Source: Zizania palustris (Eukaryota > Streptophyta > Magnoliopsida > Poales > Poaceae). From it: a DNA stretch of 64,000 nucleotides. The stretch is taken from positions 27,404,162 through 27,468,161 of the forward strand of contig JAAALK010000287.1 of assembly GCA_019279435.1 (NCBI GenBank). The letters are read 5' to 3'. Each line of letters opens with the position of its first letter. Position 1 is the first letter of the stretch. Shown here piece by piece: positions 47,339 through 59,738 of the stretch. A model generated the notes under the pieces. It saw only the letters and a list, made by a program, of their open reading frames with translations. It was not told the origin of the DNA and did not search any database. The position numbers and the translations under genes are program-made.

Positions 47339-50300
47339 TGTAGCGCCCCGATTTAACAAATCGAGACATTATTGAATTTCATAAGAAAAACAATAATACA
47401 AGAGGTTCATCATGCGACAATCGTACATACGACAATGTTCATGGTACGCAGACCATATTTATTACATCATTGTTTTAATAAAAACAGCGAAGTGAAATAA
47501 TTAGAAAACGGCATGACGAACATCTTCTTCAGGATCTTTCTTCTCGACTGGGTCGCTACTCCAGACCGTCCTCAAAGTAAGCATCCTCTGTGGGGTCCAA
47601 CGGGTATGAGTACAAAAAGTACTCAACAAGCCACCGCAAATGCAAATAATAATGCAGGATAATAAACAAGGAAGGATAATGGCTAACATTGCAGAATAAT
47701 GCAGTTGCAGTTATGGCATTTAGTGTAATCATATTTTAATCATGCGGAAAGTAAACATGAGCATCATCAACATCGACTAACTCGAGGGGTACAGTCAGCC
47801 CCACCTCGCTCAACAGTCCTTACATGTCAATCCATCATGCACATACATATTCAAAATAAACTAACTGGGGGATGTCACGCAACCCGCCCTTGACCGTGGG
47901 CTCGGCTTTTCGAAAAGATTTAAGACTCTGATCAGAGATGTACTACTGTACCCACAAGGCACGCACTCATCCCAAGCGAGATGACCCATTTCACGGGAAC
48001 TCGTGCCAAAACCTCAATATGAGATGTTCCAAGCGATAACCACCCGCTCTAGGTTTCGCCGGCGCGCCGGGCCGCATCCCGGCTAACGTCGCACCCCCTT
48101 TTGCGCCACATTGGTACAAGTCACCCGCAGGGGCAACTTGACCCATCTCCAAATGGTGGCCTCGGTTTGGAACAACCCATACCTTAGTTAGGACTTACCC
48201 ACTAGACTTGTGGTTAGTACGTAAGTGTATTGCAACGGATCCCTCAGACCGGTCCTTATAGTGCCCCGGGTGCTACCGACCAATGCCCTAGCTTGCACCC
48301 GAAACCCACCATGCATACACTCACAACCATGACTTATCACCAACAGAATTTCCAAGGGTAAGAAGTAACGGGGATCATATAATAGAACCATTTTGCTACG
48401 ACTCATTTTTATCCTATAGCGGCCGTGTCAATACATTGGACACTAGCTAATATCATTGATCATATGGTGACAAGGAGGTTAGGCGAGATAGCATGGCTTG
48501 GGTTGCACATCAAGGTCGGGGGATCCTAAATAAATATAATGTAAGGGTTCATTTGACTAATGCATATATAACCTATGTGTTTTAGCGATAGTCAATTCAA
48601 ACATGGGTTCAATATGTTCAAAAGAATGGTTTGGTGACTTGCCTTGTTCAGCAAAAGGAGAGGGAGGGATTTCGGGGAAGTACTCCGGCTCCTCGGCGAC
48701 GTCGTAGTCTTTTTAATATAAAGTAGAATAAAAAGAACACATTCAATCAAACAATATAACATTACATTATGAACACATAAGTTAAAGTTGGTTTGATTAT
48801 AAATAAAATAATTTCAATTGTTAAGGTTCTGTGGTTTATCTCCTAAAGAAATTTTAAATGAATTTAAAAAGTAGTCCTTTTTAGAGAGGGGTTCTAAAAG
48901 GGGTTATTCTCAATTTTAAGTCCTTTAATAAATTTAAAATTGAAGGTTCCATAGGAAACCTAGTGATTTATTCATATCAACAGGAAATAAATAAATATAA
49001 ACTTTACTGGAATTTAAATAATTAAATTTTACATTTTTAACCTAAGGGTATTTAAACATTCATTTAAATAATCATGAAATGTCCAATGTAAACCTACTGT
49101 TTTTATTGTATAAACATGTAGAGAATAATATTATGAATTTTCTAAAATTGGAATGGCAATTTTTAGAGTTCAGATGCGCCAGATATGAATTTTACAAGTT
49201 TTAAACCTTTTCTGGAATTTATTTTCAAATTTTAAACCCCTCGGGTCCACGGTGAGCCAGGCCCACGGTGAACCCGCGCACTGTGCGCGTGCGCCGGGTC
49301 GATCTGGACCGTCGGATCCAGATCCGACACGCGAGGGCGAGGCGGGGCGCGTAAGTCACGATGGACGGTCAGGATTAAAACGTGCGAAGGGGTACCACGT
49401 GGACGCACGAGATCGCACGCCGGTTTTAAATGAAAACGAACGCGTGAGATCAAAACGTAACGCTTTGACCAGATCCGACGGTGCGGATTAGATCGCGTAC
49501 GTGGGCTCACACGCGTCGTCTGATCGCGATCGCACGGCCGGGAACAGATCCGACACGGCACGGGTACTCGACCCGTGCCGGTCGTCTTCTCCGACGACGG
49601 CGAGTGGGCCAGCGGCCACGGCGAGCGACGGCGGCCCTAGCTAAGCCTCGAAACGGAAAGAGGGCACTACGGCGATCACGATGGTACCTTGGCGGTGGTC
49701 CCGGGACGATGGGGCGTGGCCGGCGACGAGGGTAGACGGCGGAGTGGTTCGGGCTCCTCGTCGGCGATGGTGTTCCGGCGATCTCCTTGACCAGTGGAGA
49801 CATGGCCGAGGTAGGGGACGTCCTTGCGGTCACGACGGTGGCGGAGGCGCGGGCCGGGGTGGTCCGAGGCGACGGTGGCCGGTGGCCGGAGATGAACCAG
49901 GGGGATGGCGCTAACAGGCGACGTGCGGGCGTTCTGTTGGGTCTAAGTGCGAATGGATGCGTGAACCGAACGCGGCGGAGGCAGGGGGTTTAAATAAGGC
50001 GTCGGAGGGGGCTCACATGCAAGGAAACCGGGGGAGAGCTTTTACTCGCCGGCGATGGCTCGGCAATGCACGCGTAGCGGCGATCCCGTGGCGTAAAGGC
50101 GCTGTTTAACGGGGGGAAAACGGTCGGCCAGGCGCAGGGGGTCGTTTAATGGCGCCAATTCAATGCGGGAGGGGCCAGCGAGGCGGATCCGATGCGAGGG
50201 TCATCGGCCGGCATGATTTGGGGGCGACGGCGCGAGGTAGACGACGACTCTGACAGATGGGGGCCACTGGCCAGTGGGCGCGAGCGAGCGAACGGGAAGG

Positions 50301-50719
50301 CTGACGGGTGGGGCCACGATGTCGGGTGCGCGCGCGAGGGGAAGGGTTCGGCGCCGACAGGTGGGGTCCGATTGTCAGTCTGAGCGCGCGGGTTGAGTGG
50401 GCTGGGCCGGCCGGGTGAGGGAGAATGGAGGGAGGGGAGCCTAATACTGTTTTTCAAGGTTTTCTGATTAAAATAATTGCAGAAAATAGTTTAAACCTTT
50501 TGGGGTATTTCCAAAGTGGGTAAAAATTTGTAAAAATTCTCAAAACATTTCTTGGCCTTGGGAGTCTATACAAAAATTTTCAGCTACTGGTTTGGCCATA
50601 TACTCTATGTTGTAGTTCAAAAGTGTATAAAAGAGTATTAAAAGTATTTTCAGAAATATATAATCCCAGAAATTGAATTTAATAATATATTTATTGTTTT
50701 GAAAATTTGGGGTGTTACA
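47339..50719 (-). repeat. 3' LTR of the retrotransposon
   Basis: It is 3381 bp, bounded TGTAGCGCCCC...GTTACA on the plus strand (TGTAAC...GCTACA in element sense). It matches the other LTR. ORFs inside it are not conserved proteins. Confidence 0.92.
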
Positions 50720-50735
50720 AACCTATCCCCCTTAC
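50720..50735 (-). other. Polypurine tract
   Basis: On the minus strand AAGGGGGATAGGTT lies directly before the TG of the 3' LTR, the position of the plus-strand DNA primer in LTR retrotransposons. Confidence 0.75.
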
Positions 50736-50762
50736 AAGAATCTCGTCCTCGAGATTGGAACG

Positions 50763-53700
50763 TTACTCGAATAATTCGGGATATTGGGCCTTCAGTTCGT
50801 CTTCCTTTTCCCAAGTGGCTTCTTCGGCAGGATGGTTATTCCATTGGACCTTGCAGAAGCGGACAACGCGACTTCTGGTTACTCTTTCCTTGGTTTCCAG
50901 GATCTTGACGGGTTTCTCTATGTAGGTCAAGTCTTCTTGGACATTAAGCTGTTGAAGGTCGGCTTGCTCGGTGGGTACACGGAGGCACTTCTTCAGCTGA
51001 GAGACATGGAACACATCATGAACTCCTGCCAATGATGGAGGCAATTCAAGTTGATATGCCACTTCTCCTTGTCGTCGGAGGATCTGGAAAGGTCCGACGT
51101 AGCGGGGTGCTAGTTTGCCTTTCATGTTGAACCTCTGAGTGCCACGGAGGGGAGTGACTCGGAGGTAGACATAATCACCCTCCTCAAAGGCTAGGTCTCT
51201 TCGACGGTTGTCGGCATAGCTCTTTTGCTTGGATTGGGCTGCCTTCAATCGGTCTCTTATGATCTTAACCTTCTCTTCAGCTTCTCTTAATAGATCAGTC
51301 CCAAACAGTTGCGACTCTCCGGTTTGATCCCAGAGCAACGGCGTTCTACACTTACGCCCATAGAGTGCTTCGAACGGGGACATTTGCAGGCTGGCTTGAT
51401 AGCTGTTGTTGTAGGATAACTCCGCATAGGGTAAGTTCTTGTCCCACATTCCGCCAAAGTCTAGAGCACAAGCTCTAAGCATATCTTCCAATATCTGGTT
51501 GACCCTTTTGGTCTGACCATCGGTCTGTGGATGATAGGCGGTGCTAAAGTTCAGCCGGGTGCCGAGTTCCTCTTGAAGGTTCTTCCAAAACTTGGAGGTA
51601 AACTGACTCCCACGGTCAGATACAATCTTCTTAGGAACTCCGTGAAGGCACACGATTCGGGTCATATACAACTCAGCCAACTTGGCGACGGTGTACGTTG
51701 TCTTGACCGGGACAAAGTGAGCTACCTTGGTGAGTCGGTCGACGATCACCCAGATAGAATCATGGCCAGCTTGGGTCCTGGGCAGTCCCGTGATGAAGTC
51801 CATTCCTATCTCTTCCCACTTCCATTCAGGGACTTTGAGAGGTTGAAGAAGTCCGGCAGGCCTCTAATGCTCTGCCTTGACTCGCCGGCATGTGTCGCAC
51901 TTGGCCACATACTCCGCTATTTCTCTCTTCATGCTGACCCACCAATATTTTCCCTTTAGGTCTTGATACATCTTTGTACTCCCGGGATGGATGGAGTATA
52001 GAGTATCGTGGGCTTCTTGAAGGATGAGGGTCTTCAACTCAGGTAGGTTGGGTACGCATACTCGGTTTCCGAACCAGATGGTACCATGCTCGTCTTCGGA
52101 AAATCCGGGGGCTTTACCCTTCTTCATGTTCTGCGGGATCTCCAGGATGTCCGGATCTTCCTTCTGCTTTTCTCGGATCTGGTCTATTAAGACAGGCCGA
52201 GACTCCAAGGCAGCGAGGTACGCTCGAGTGGTGATCCCTAGGTTTAGCCTTTCCATCTCCTTATAAAGTAAAGGAGCTTGGTCTTGAATCATGATGGCAT
52301 TGCAGTACCCTTTTCGGCTAAGGGCGTCTGCCACCACGTTTGCTTTGCCCGGATGATAATGGATGCCCAAGTCGTAATCCTTTATCAATTCCAACCATCT
52401 CCTTTGCCTGAGATTCAGATCTGGTTGGGTGAATATGTACTTGAGGCTCTTGTGGTCGGTGAAGACCTCACACCGATTTCCCACAAGGTAATGTCTCCAT
52501 ATCTTCAAGGCATGAACCACGGCTGCTAGTTCCAGGTCGTGGGTTGGGTAGTTCAGCTCGTGTGGTCTCAATTGCCGGGAGGCGTAGGATATCACTTTCC
52601 CTTCTTGCATTAAGACGCATCCCAATCCTTGACGAGAGGCATCACAGTAGACGTGGAAGTCTTTCCGGATGTCTGGCAGAGTCAGAATGGGAGCTGATAC
52701 TAGCTTCTTCTTGAGGGTCTGGAAGCTTTCTTCGCAGTCGGGGGTCCATTCAAACTTCACTTCCTTCTGCAGAAGTCTGGTCATAGGCTTGGCGATCTTG
52801 GAAAAATTCTCGATGAACCGGCGGTAGTATCCGGCCAATCCGAGAAAACTCCGGATCTCGGTCACGGTCATGGGCTGCAGCCAGTTGGTTACCGCTTCGA
52901 CGGTGGTTGGGTCCACTGCTATTCCTCCGGCAGATATGACATGGCCGAGGAACTTCACCTCAGACGACCAAAATTCGCATTTGCTGTATTTGGCGTACAG
53001 TTGCTGCTCCCTTAGCTTTCCGAGGGTCAGACGGAGGTGAGTCTCGTGTTCTTCCTTTGTCTTGGAGTATATGAGGATATCGTCGATGAATACCACGATG
53101 AACTTGTCCAAGAACTCCATGAATACATTGTTCATCATGTTCATGAAAAAGGCCGGGGCATTCGTGAGTCCGAACGACATCACGGTGTACTCGTAGAGTC
53201 CATAGCGGGAGGTGAAGGCAGTCTTGGGTATGTCTTCTTCCCTAATCCTCAACTGGTGATAACCTGACCTGAGGTCGATCTTGGAAAACACTGAGGATCC
53301 TTTCAGCTGATCGAACAGGTCGTCGATCCGAGGCAGTGGGTATTTGTTCTTGATGGTCACGTCGTTCAGGGCTCTGTAGTCCACGCACATCCTCTTGGTC
53401 TTGTCCTTCTTCATGGCAAAGATAACCGGTGCACCCCAGGGTGAGGTACTCGGTCGGATATAACCTTTCTGTTCTAGGTCTTCGATGTTGCTCTTGACTT
53501 CGGCTAGCTCATTGGCGGCCATTCGGTACGAGCGCTTGGAGATTGGAGTGGTCCCGGGGACAAGTTCGATTCTGAATTCGATGTCCCGCTTGGGAGGCAT
53601 TCTAGGTAGATCTTCAGGGAAAACATCCGCAAACTCCTTGACTATAGGCACCTTTTCAAGAGCTATTGAGCGAAGGGATGCTCCGAGTGGTTTGCGACTG

Positions 53701-55229
53701 GTCATCCGAAAGGTGACGGTTACGCCTTCAGGATGGGTCACCATGACGGACTTGTTGGCACAGTCGATCACTCCCTTGTGCTTCATCAACCAATCCATCC
53801 CTAGTATAAGGTCGAGTCCGGTGCATTGGATGAGGACAGGCTCGGCCCGAAACAGTACTCCTTGGATGTCAATTTGAACCTTAGGGCTGTATAAGCGGGC
53901 TGAGGTCCTATTTCCAGGGGTGGCAATCACCATGGGAATGGGTAGAGGGAGCACGTCCAGTTTGTTTGTTTTCACAAAATTTTCCGAGATGAAGGTGTGG
54001 GTTACTCCAGAGTCAAATAATATGACGGCCGGTACGGAATTCACAGTAAACGTACCGAGCACGACTTCAGGAGCCTCCTGAGCTTCCTCTGCGCTGATGT
54101 GGTTGACACGGGCACGAACCGCCTGGTTGGGTGCCGCGCCCTGAGCTGGCTTGGGGTGGGGACACTGGTGTGCATAGTGCCCTTCCTTGCGGCAGTTGAA
54201 GCAGACGACCGGCCTTCCTTGGCGATCCTTCAAGATCGGGGCCTTGGCGGCTGGTGTCGGCTGAGCGGCCGGAGCTGGTGGAGCGGGGCGAGGATGCCTG
54301 GCGTTGGATCCACCGGCGGCGTGAGGTGGCCTGAAGGCGGGCCGAGGATGGTAGGCGGGCGCTGGTGGCGGAGGGACGAAGCGGGGCCTCTGAGAGTTCG
54401 CCTGCTGATGCTTGAAGGCGATCATCTTCCTCTTCTTGAGGTCTAGCTTGTTCTGCTCAGTCTCTTGGATGAGCGCTTTGTTGACCAGCCGTTGGAAGTC
54501 GGCGAAGTCGGCGGCGACGAGCTGGATGGACAGCTCATCCTTAAGTCCCCTGAGGAACTTGGCTTGGCGGAGGGCATCGGTGCGCACTTCCTCCGGTGCG
54601 TAGCGGGCGAGGCGGTTGAACTCATGGAGGTACTCCATGACGGTCCTGTTGCCTTGTTGCAGGTCGCGGAACTCCTGCTGTTTTACCGCGATGACACCGG
54701 CGGGGACGTGGGCGGCGCGAAAAGCGATGGCGAACTCCGCCCAAGTCACCACGTGGCCCTCTGGCTGGGACTCACGATAGTTGTCCCACCATTCAGCGGC
54801 GGGACCCTGGAGCTGGTGAGTGGCGAAGGCCACCCGCTCCCGGTCGGTGCAAGGGAGGAGATCGAGCTTCTTTCCGATGGTGCGAAGCCAATCTCCGGCC
54901 TCCATCGGGTTGGTGGTGCTCGAGAAGATGGGCGGACGCACACGCAGAAACTCGGAGAGTTGCGGGGCGGGCGCGGGTGCTGGTGCGCGAGGGGCGGGCT
55001 CCCCGTTCTGCAGACGGTCCAACTGAGCCTGTTGGTTCTACATTTGGGTGAGGAGGGCGGTGATCAGGTGGTTCTGATTCGCCATCATCTCCGCCAAGGT
55101 GGGGTGGTTGGCGGAAGGCGACCCAGACTGACGTGGGCCCGTTGCACCCCAGTTGGGTACAACACCCTCGGGCGCATCCCGGCTTCCTCCTGCTCCGTTG
55201 TTGGAGCCGGTGTTCTGGTGATCGGCCAT
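50763..55229 (-). pseudogene. Retrotransposon gag-pol polyprotein, disabled by two TAG codons
   Basis: One frame of about 1489 codons from ATG at 55227-55229. Domains in order: gag core (about 54950-54420), CCHC knuckle CFNCRKEGHYAHQC (54203-54162), aspartic protease DSG (near 54014), reverse transcriptase with FIDD (near 53090), RNase H with CDAS (near 52645), integrase HHCC zinc site (52010-51890), integrase core, a GPF module, and a chromodomain in the last 53 residues (50766-50924). The frame is broken by TAG at 55038-55040 near the start of gag and TAG at 51864-51866 between the zinc site and the integrase core. No frameshift is seen. The third acidic integrase residue is lysine (51507-51509). 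The frame that opens at 55022 begins with TTG, so the ATG at 55229 is the natural start. It has no host function. Confidence 0.9.
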
Positions 55230-55433
55230 CTTCTGAATATACATAGTGATAAAGCAAAAGATGACGAAACAATAATACAACCAAAAATATCATATAAGAT
55301 CCAAACACATAAATATATCAAGTGGTATAAATTGTTCATTACATCAAGCTCTTATTCCATCTACAACCCAACTCGTTGCAGACGGCACCACATACAAAAT
55401 TATGATTTTTATTTAAATCGCGTCTCCTAACGC

Positions 55434-56213
55434 CTACTCGCCACCGGAGGCGGTCTCCGTGCTCTCGGAACCACGAGTGCGCGGCTCCAGAGAGATGGTG
55501 GGCTCGAGAAAATTCTCGATGATGGAGTCGGAGACGAGGCCGGGGCGTGGAGGAGGGGCGCTGGTAGAGGGCCTGGCGGGGGAGGGTCGTGGCGGGATCC
55601 TCTTGGGGCGAGGGAGGGGCTCACGGATGGCCTTCTTCTTCCTTGGAAGAAGAGAAACCATCTCCGCGATATCCTTCTGCAGCTGCATAATTTTGCGCTG
55701 CAACTCGCCATTCTGTTGGATCAAGTTCTTCGTCTCTTCACGAAGGAACTCAACCGCCTCATGGTGCTCGTCGGCGTCGAGCACCGCCTAGGTGTGGAGA
55801 TCGTCCATGGCCTGTAGAAGACGCGACTGCCGGGCCATGACCGGATCACGCACGGAGTAAACTCCGAGGTAGATGCTACGGTGGGCTCCGGGAGTGCGCT
55901 TCGGCACGAGCCGGAAGGACGAGTTCTGAAGACGATCGTCGTAGATCATCCTCAGCTCCATGAGGGCCTGAAGGGCGACTCGTTGGCACGCGACGTCGAA
56001 AGTCGGGCCTCCAAGTGCGGTGGTGTAGGGCGGCAGGTGTTCTCCGGAGCCGTGGACAGTGAGGGAGACGTCACAAGGCTCGGCGAACTCGTCGGGGTAT
56101 ACTCCTTGAAATTCGGGCTCGAAGAGGAACCCGAGGAAGGTGAGCATCATACGGAGCTCCCGGACGAAGCCCTCGTAGTGGCGGCAGTAGCTGTGGACTT
56201 GGTAGACAGGCAT
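55434..56213 (-). pseudogene. Extra ORF between primer site and gag (orf0-like), broken by one TAG
   Basis: An in-frame stretch of about 260 codons starts with ATG at 56213, has one internal TAG at 55788-55790 and ends at 55434. The upstream part (141 residues, MPVYQVHSY...) is globular-looking and of no family I recognise. The downstream part has a heptad-like coiled coil (LREETKNLIQQNGELQRKI) followed by a basic, proline-rich stretch. It lies in the leader between the primer site and gag, about 200 bp before the gag ATG. From memory, extra ORFs before gag are reported in rice gypsy elements of the RIRE3/RIRE8 type. Function unknown. Confidence 0.65.
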
Positions 56214-56336
56214 CTACAAAACAGCAAGTTGAATAAAAGTGAGGAGAGGAACAAAGTTTAGGAAGTAGATTTTCGAGAGATAATTTCCTGTGGCTAATGG
56301 CTAGGCGGGTCTGTTTGGCTTCCTACAGTCGAGTCG

Positions 56337-56348
56337 GCTCTGATACCA
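56337..56348 (-). other. Primer binding site for initiator methionine tRNA
   Basis: On the minus strand TGGTATCAGAGC follows the 5' LTR after a 3 nt spacer. This is complementary to the 3' end of plant initiator Met-tRNA, the usual primer for chromoviruses. Confidence 0.9.
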
Positions 56349-56351
56349 TCT

Positions 56352-59300
56352 TGTAGCGCCCCGATTTAACAAATCGAGACATTATTGAATTTCATAAGAA
56401 AAACAATAATACAAGAGGTTCATCATGCGACAATCGTACATACGACAATGTTCATGGTACGCAGACCATATTTATTACATCATTGTTTTAATAAAAACAG
56501 CGAAGTGAAATAATTAGAAAACGGCATGACGAACATCTTCTTCAGGATCTTTCTTCTCGACTGGGTCGCTACTCCAGACCGTCCTCAAAGTAAGCATCCT
56601 CTGTGGGGTCCAACGGGTATGAGTACAAAAAGTACTCAACAAGCCACCGCAAATGCAAATAATAATGCAGGATAATAAACAAGGAAGGATAATGGCTAAC
56701 ATTGCAGAATAATGCAGTTGCAGTTATGGCATTTAGTGTAATCATATTTTAATCATGCGGAAAGTAAACATGAGCATCATCAACATCGACTAACTCGAGG
56801 GGTACAGTCAGCCCCACCTCGCTCAACAGTCCTTACATGTCAATCCATCATGCACATACATATTCAAAATAAACTAACTGGGGGATGTCACGCAACCCGC
56901 CCTTGACCGTGGGCTCGGCTTTTCGAAAAGATTTAAGACTCTGATCAGAGATGTACTACTGTACCCACAAGGCACGCACTCATCCCAAGCGAGATGACCC
57001 ATTTCACGGGAACTCGTGCCAAAACCTCAATATGAGATGTTCCAAGCGATAACCACCCGCTCTAGGTTTCGCCGGCGCGCCGGGCCGCATCCCGGCTAAC
57101 GTCGCACCCCCTTTTGCGCCACATTGGTACAAGTCACCCGCAGGGGCAACTTGACCCATCTCCAAATGGTGGCCTCGGTTTGGAACAACCCATACCTTAG
57201 TTAGGACTTACCCACTAGACTTGTGGTTAGTACGTAAGTGTATTGCAACGGATCCCTCAGACCGGTCCTTATAGTGCCCCGGGTGCTACCGACCAATGCC
57301 CTAGCTTGCACCCGAAACCCACCATGCATACACTCACAACCATGACTTATCACCAACAGAATTTCCAAGGGTAAGAAGTAACGGGGATCATATAATAGAA
57401 CCATTTTGCTACGACTCATTTTTATCCTATAGCGGCCGTGTCAATACATTGGACACTAGCTAATATCATTGATCATATGGTGACAAGGAGGTTAGGCGAG
57501 ATAGCATGGCTTGGGTTGCACATCAAGGTCGGGGGATCCTAAATAAATATAATGTAAGGGTTCATTTGACTAATGCATATATAACCTATGTGTTTTAGCG
57601 ATAGTCAATTCAAACATGGGTTCAATATGTTCAAAAGAATGGTTTGGTGACTTGCCTTGTTCAGCAAAAGGAGAGGGAGGGATTTCGGGGAAGTACTCCG
57701 GCTCCTCGGCGACGTCGTAGTCTTTTTAATATAAAGTAGAATAAAAAGAACACATTCAATCAAACAATATAACATTACATTATGAACACATAAGTTAAAG
57801 TTGGTTTGATTATAAATAAAATAATTTCAATTGTTAAGGTTCTGTGGTTTATCTCCTAAAGAAATTTTAAATGAATTTAAAAAGTAGTCCTTTTTAGAGA
57901 GGGGTTCTAAAAGGGGTTATTCTCAATTTTAAGTCCTTTAATAAATTTAAAATTGAAGGTTCCATAGGAAACCTAGTGATTTATTCATATCAACAGGAAA
58001 TAAATAAATATAAACTTTACTGGAATTTAAATAATTAAATTTTACATTTTTAACCTAAGGGTATTTAAACATTCATTTAAATAATCATGAAATGTCCAAT
58101 GTAAACCTACTGTTTTTATTGTATAAACATGTAGAGAATAATATTATGAATTTTCTAAAATTGGAATGGCAATTTTTAGAGTTCAGATGCGCCAGATATG
58201 AATTTTACAAGTTTTAAACCTTTTCTGGAATTTATTTTCAAATTTTAAACCCCTCGGGTCCACGGTGAGCCAGGCCCACGGTGAACCCGCGCACTGTGCG
58301 CGTGCGCCGGGTCGATCTGGACCGTCGGATCCAGATCCAACGCGCGAGGGCGAGGCGGGGCGCGTAAGTCACGATGGACGGTCAGGATTAAAACGTGCGA
58401 AGGGGTACCACGTGGACGCACGAGATCGCACGCCGGTTTTAAATGAAAACGAACGCGTGAGATCAAAACGTAACGCTTTGACCAGATCCGACGGTGCGGA
58501 TTAGATCGCGTACGTGGGCTCACACGCGTCGTCCGATCGCGATCGCACGGCCGGGAACAGATCCGACACGGCACGGGTACTCGACCCGTGCCGGTCGTCT
58601 TCTCCGACGACGGCGAGTGGGCCAGCGGCCACGGCGAGCGACGGCGGCCCTAGCTAAGCCTAGAAACGGAAAGAGGGCACTACGGCGATCACGATGGTAC
58701 CTTGGCGGTGGTCCGGGGACGACGGGGCGTGGCCGGCGACGAGGGTAGACGGCGGAGTGGTTCGGGCTCCTCGTCGGCGATGGTGTTCCGGCGATCTCCT
58801 TGACCAGTGGAGACGTGGCCGAGGTAGGGGACGTCCTTGCGGTCACGACGGTGGCGGAGGCGCGGGCCGGGGTGGTCCGAGGCGACGGTGGGCGGTGGCC
58901 GGAGACGAACCAGGGGGATGGCGCTAACAGGCGATGTGCGGGCGTTCTGTTGGGTCTAAGTGCGAATGGATGCGTGAACCGAACTCGGCGGAGGCAGGGG
59001 GGTTTAAATAAGGCGTCGGAGGGGGCTCGCATGCAAGGAAACCGGGGGAGAGCTTTTACTCGCCGGCGATGGCTCGGCCATGCACGCGTAGCGGCGATCC
59101 CTTGGCGTAAAGGCGCTGTTTAACGGGGGAAAACGGTCGGCCAGGCGCGGGGGGTCGTTTAATGGCGCCAATTCAATGCAGGAGGGGCCAGCGAGGCGGA
59201 TCCGAGGCGGGGGTCATCGGCCGGCATGATTTGGGGGCGACGGCGCGAGGTAGACGTCGACTCTGACAGATGGGGGCCACTGGCCAGCGGGCGCGAGCGA

Positions 59301-59734
59301 GCGAACGGGAAGGCTGACGGGTGGGGCCACGATGTCGGGTGCGCGCGCGAGGGGAAGGGTTCGGCGCCGACAGGTGGGGTCCGATTGTCAGTCTGAGCGC
59401 GCGGGTTGAGTGGGCTGGGCCGGCCGGGTGAGGGAGAATGGAGGGAGGGGAGCCCAATACTGTTTTTCAAGGTTTTCTGATTAAAATAATTGCAAAAAAA
59501 TAGTTTAAACCTTTTGGGGTATTTCCAAAGTGGGTAAAAATTTGTAAAAATTCTCAAAAACATTTCTTGGCCTTGGGAGTCTATACAAAAATTTTCAGCT
59601 ACTGGTTTGGCCATATACTCTATGTTGTAGTTCAAAAGTGTATAAAAGAGTATTAAAAGTATTTTCAGAAATATATAATCCCAGAAATTGAATTTAATAA
59701 TATATTTATTGTTTTGAAAATTTGGGGTGTTACA
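56352..59734 (-). repeat. 5' LTR of the retrotransposon
   Basis: It is 3383 bp, the partner of 47339-50719. The first 1.99 kb (plus-strand left part) appear identical between LTRs. All differences I found, about 22 substitutions and 4 small indels, fall in the remaining 1.4 kb, mostly the GC-rich part. Confidence 0.92.
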
Positions 59735-59738
59735 TCAG
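59735..59738. repeat. Target-site duplication TCAG, right
   Basis: It matches 47335-47338. The satellite then resumes with CGTCCCCAGAACACCC, the continuation of the interrupted monomer. Confidence 0.75.

Larger units (their letters stand above)
47339..59734 (-). mobile_element. Ty3/gypsy chromodomain retrotransposon (Tekay/Del-like), 12.4 kb, inserted in the satellite
   Basis: Complete structure, read on the minus strand: 5' LTR (56352-59734), Met-tRNA primer site, pre-gag ORF, gag-pol, polypurine tract, 3' LTR (47339-50719), with 4 bp flanking repeats. The order protease, RT, RNase H, integrase and the C-terminal chromodomain identify a chromovirus. LTRs of about 3.4 kb starting TGTAACACCCC fit the Tekay/Del group. 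Chromodomains direct integration to methylated-histone heterochromatin, which agrees with its position inside a satellite. It is no longer coding-competent because of nonsense codons and a changed integrase catalytic residue. Confidence 0.92.

Noticed and set aside
49232..50457. ORFs in the GC-rich part of the left LTR, and twins at 58245-59635
   Set aside because: They overlap in several frames, are not identical in length between the LTRs and match no family I know. They are chance frames in GC-rich DNA.
51864..51866. Programmed stop-codon readthrough in the retroelement
   Set aside because: The stop lies inside integrase, and others lie near the gag start and in the pre-gag ORF, none at a gag/pol boundary. 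Mutation is simpler.
55020..55022. gag-pol starting at 55022
   Set aside because: The codon there is TTG. The frame continues upstream through a TAG at 55038-55040 to an ATG at 55229 with a plausible gag N-terminus.
56337..56348. tRNA gene remnant
   Set aside because: It is only the short complement of the initiator tRNA 3' end, at the exact primer-site position.
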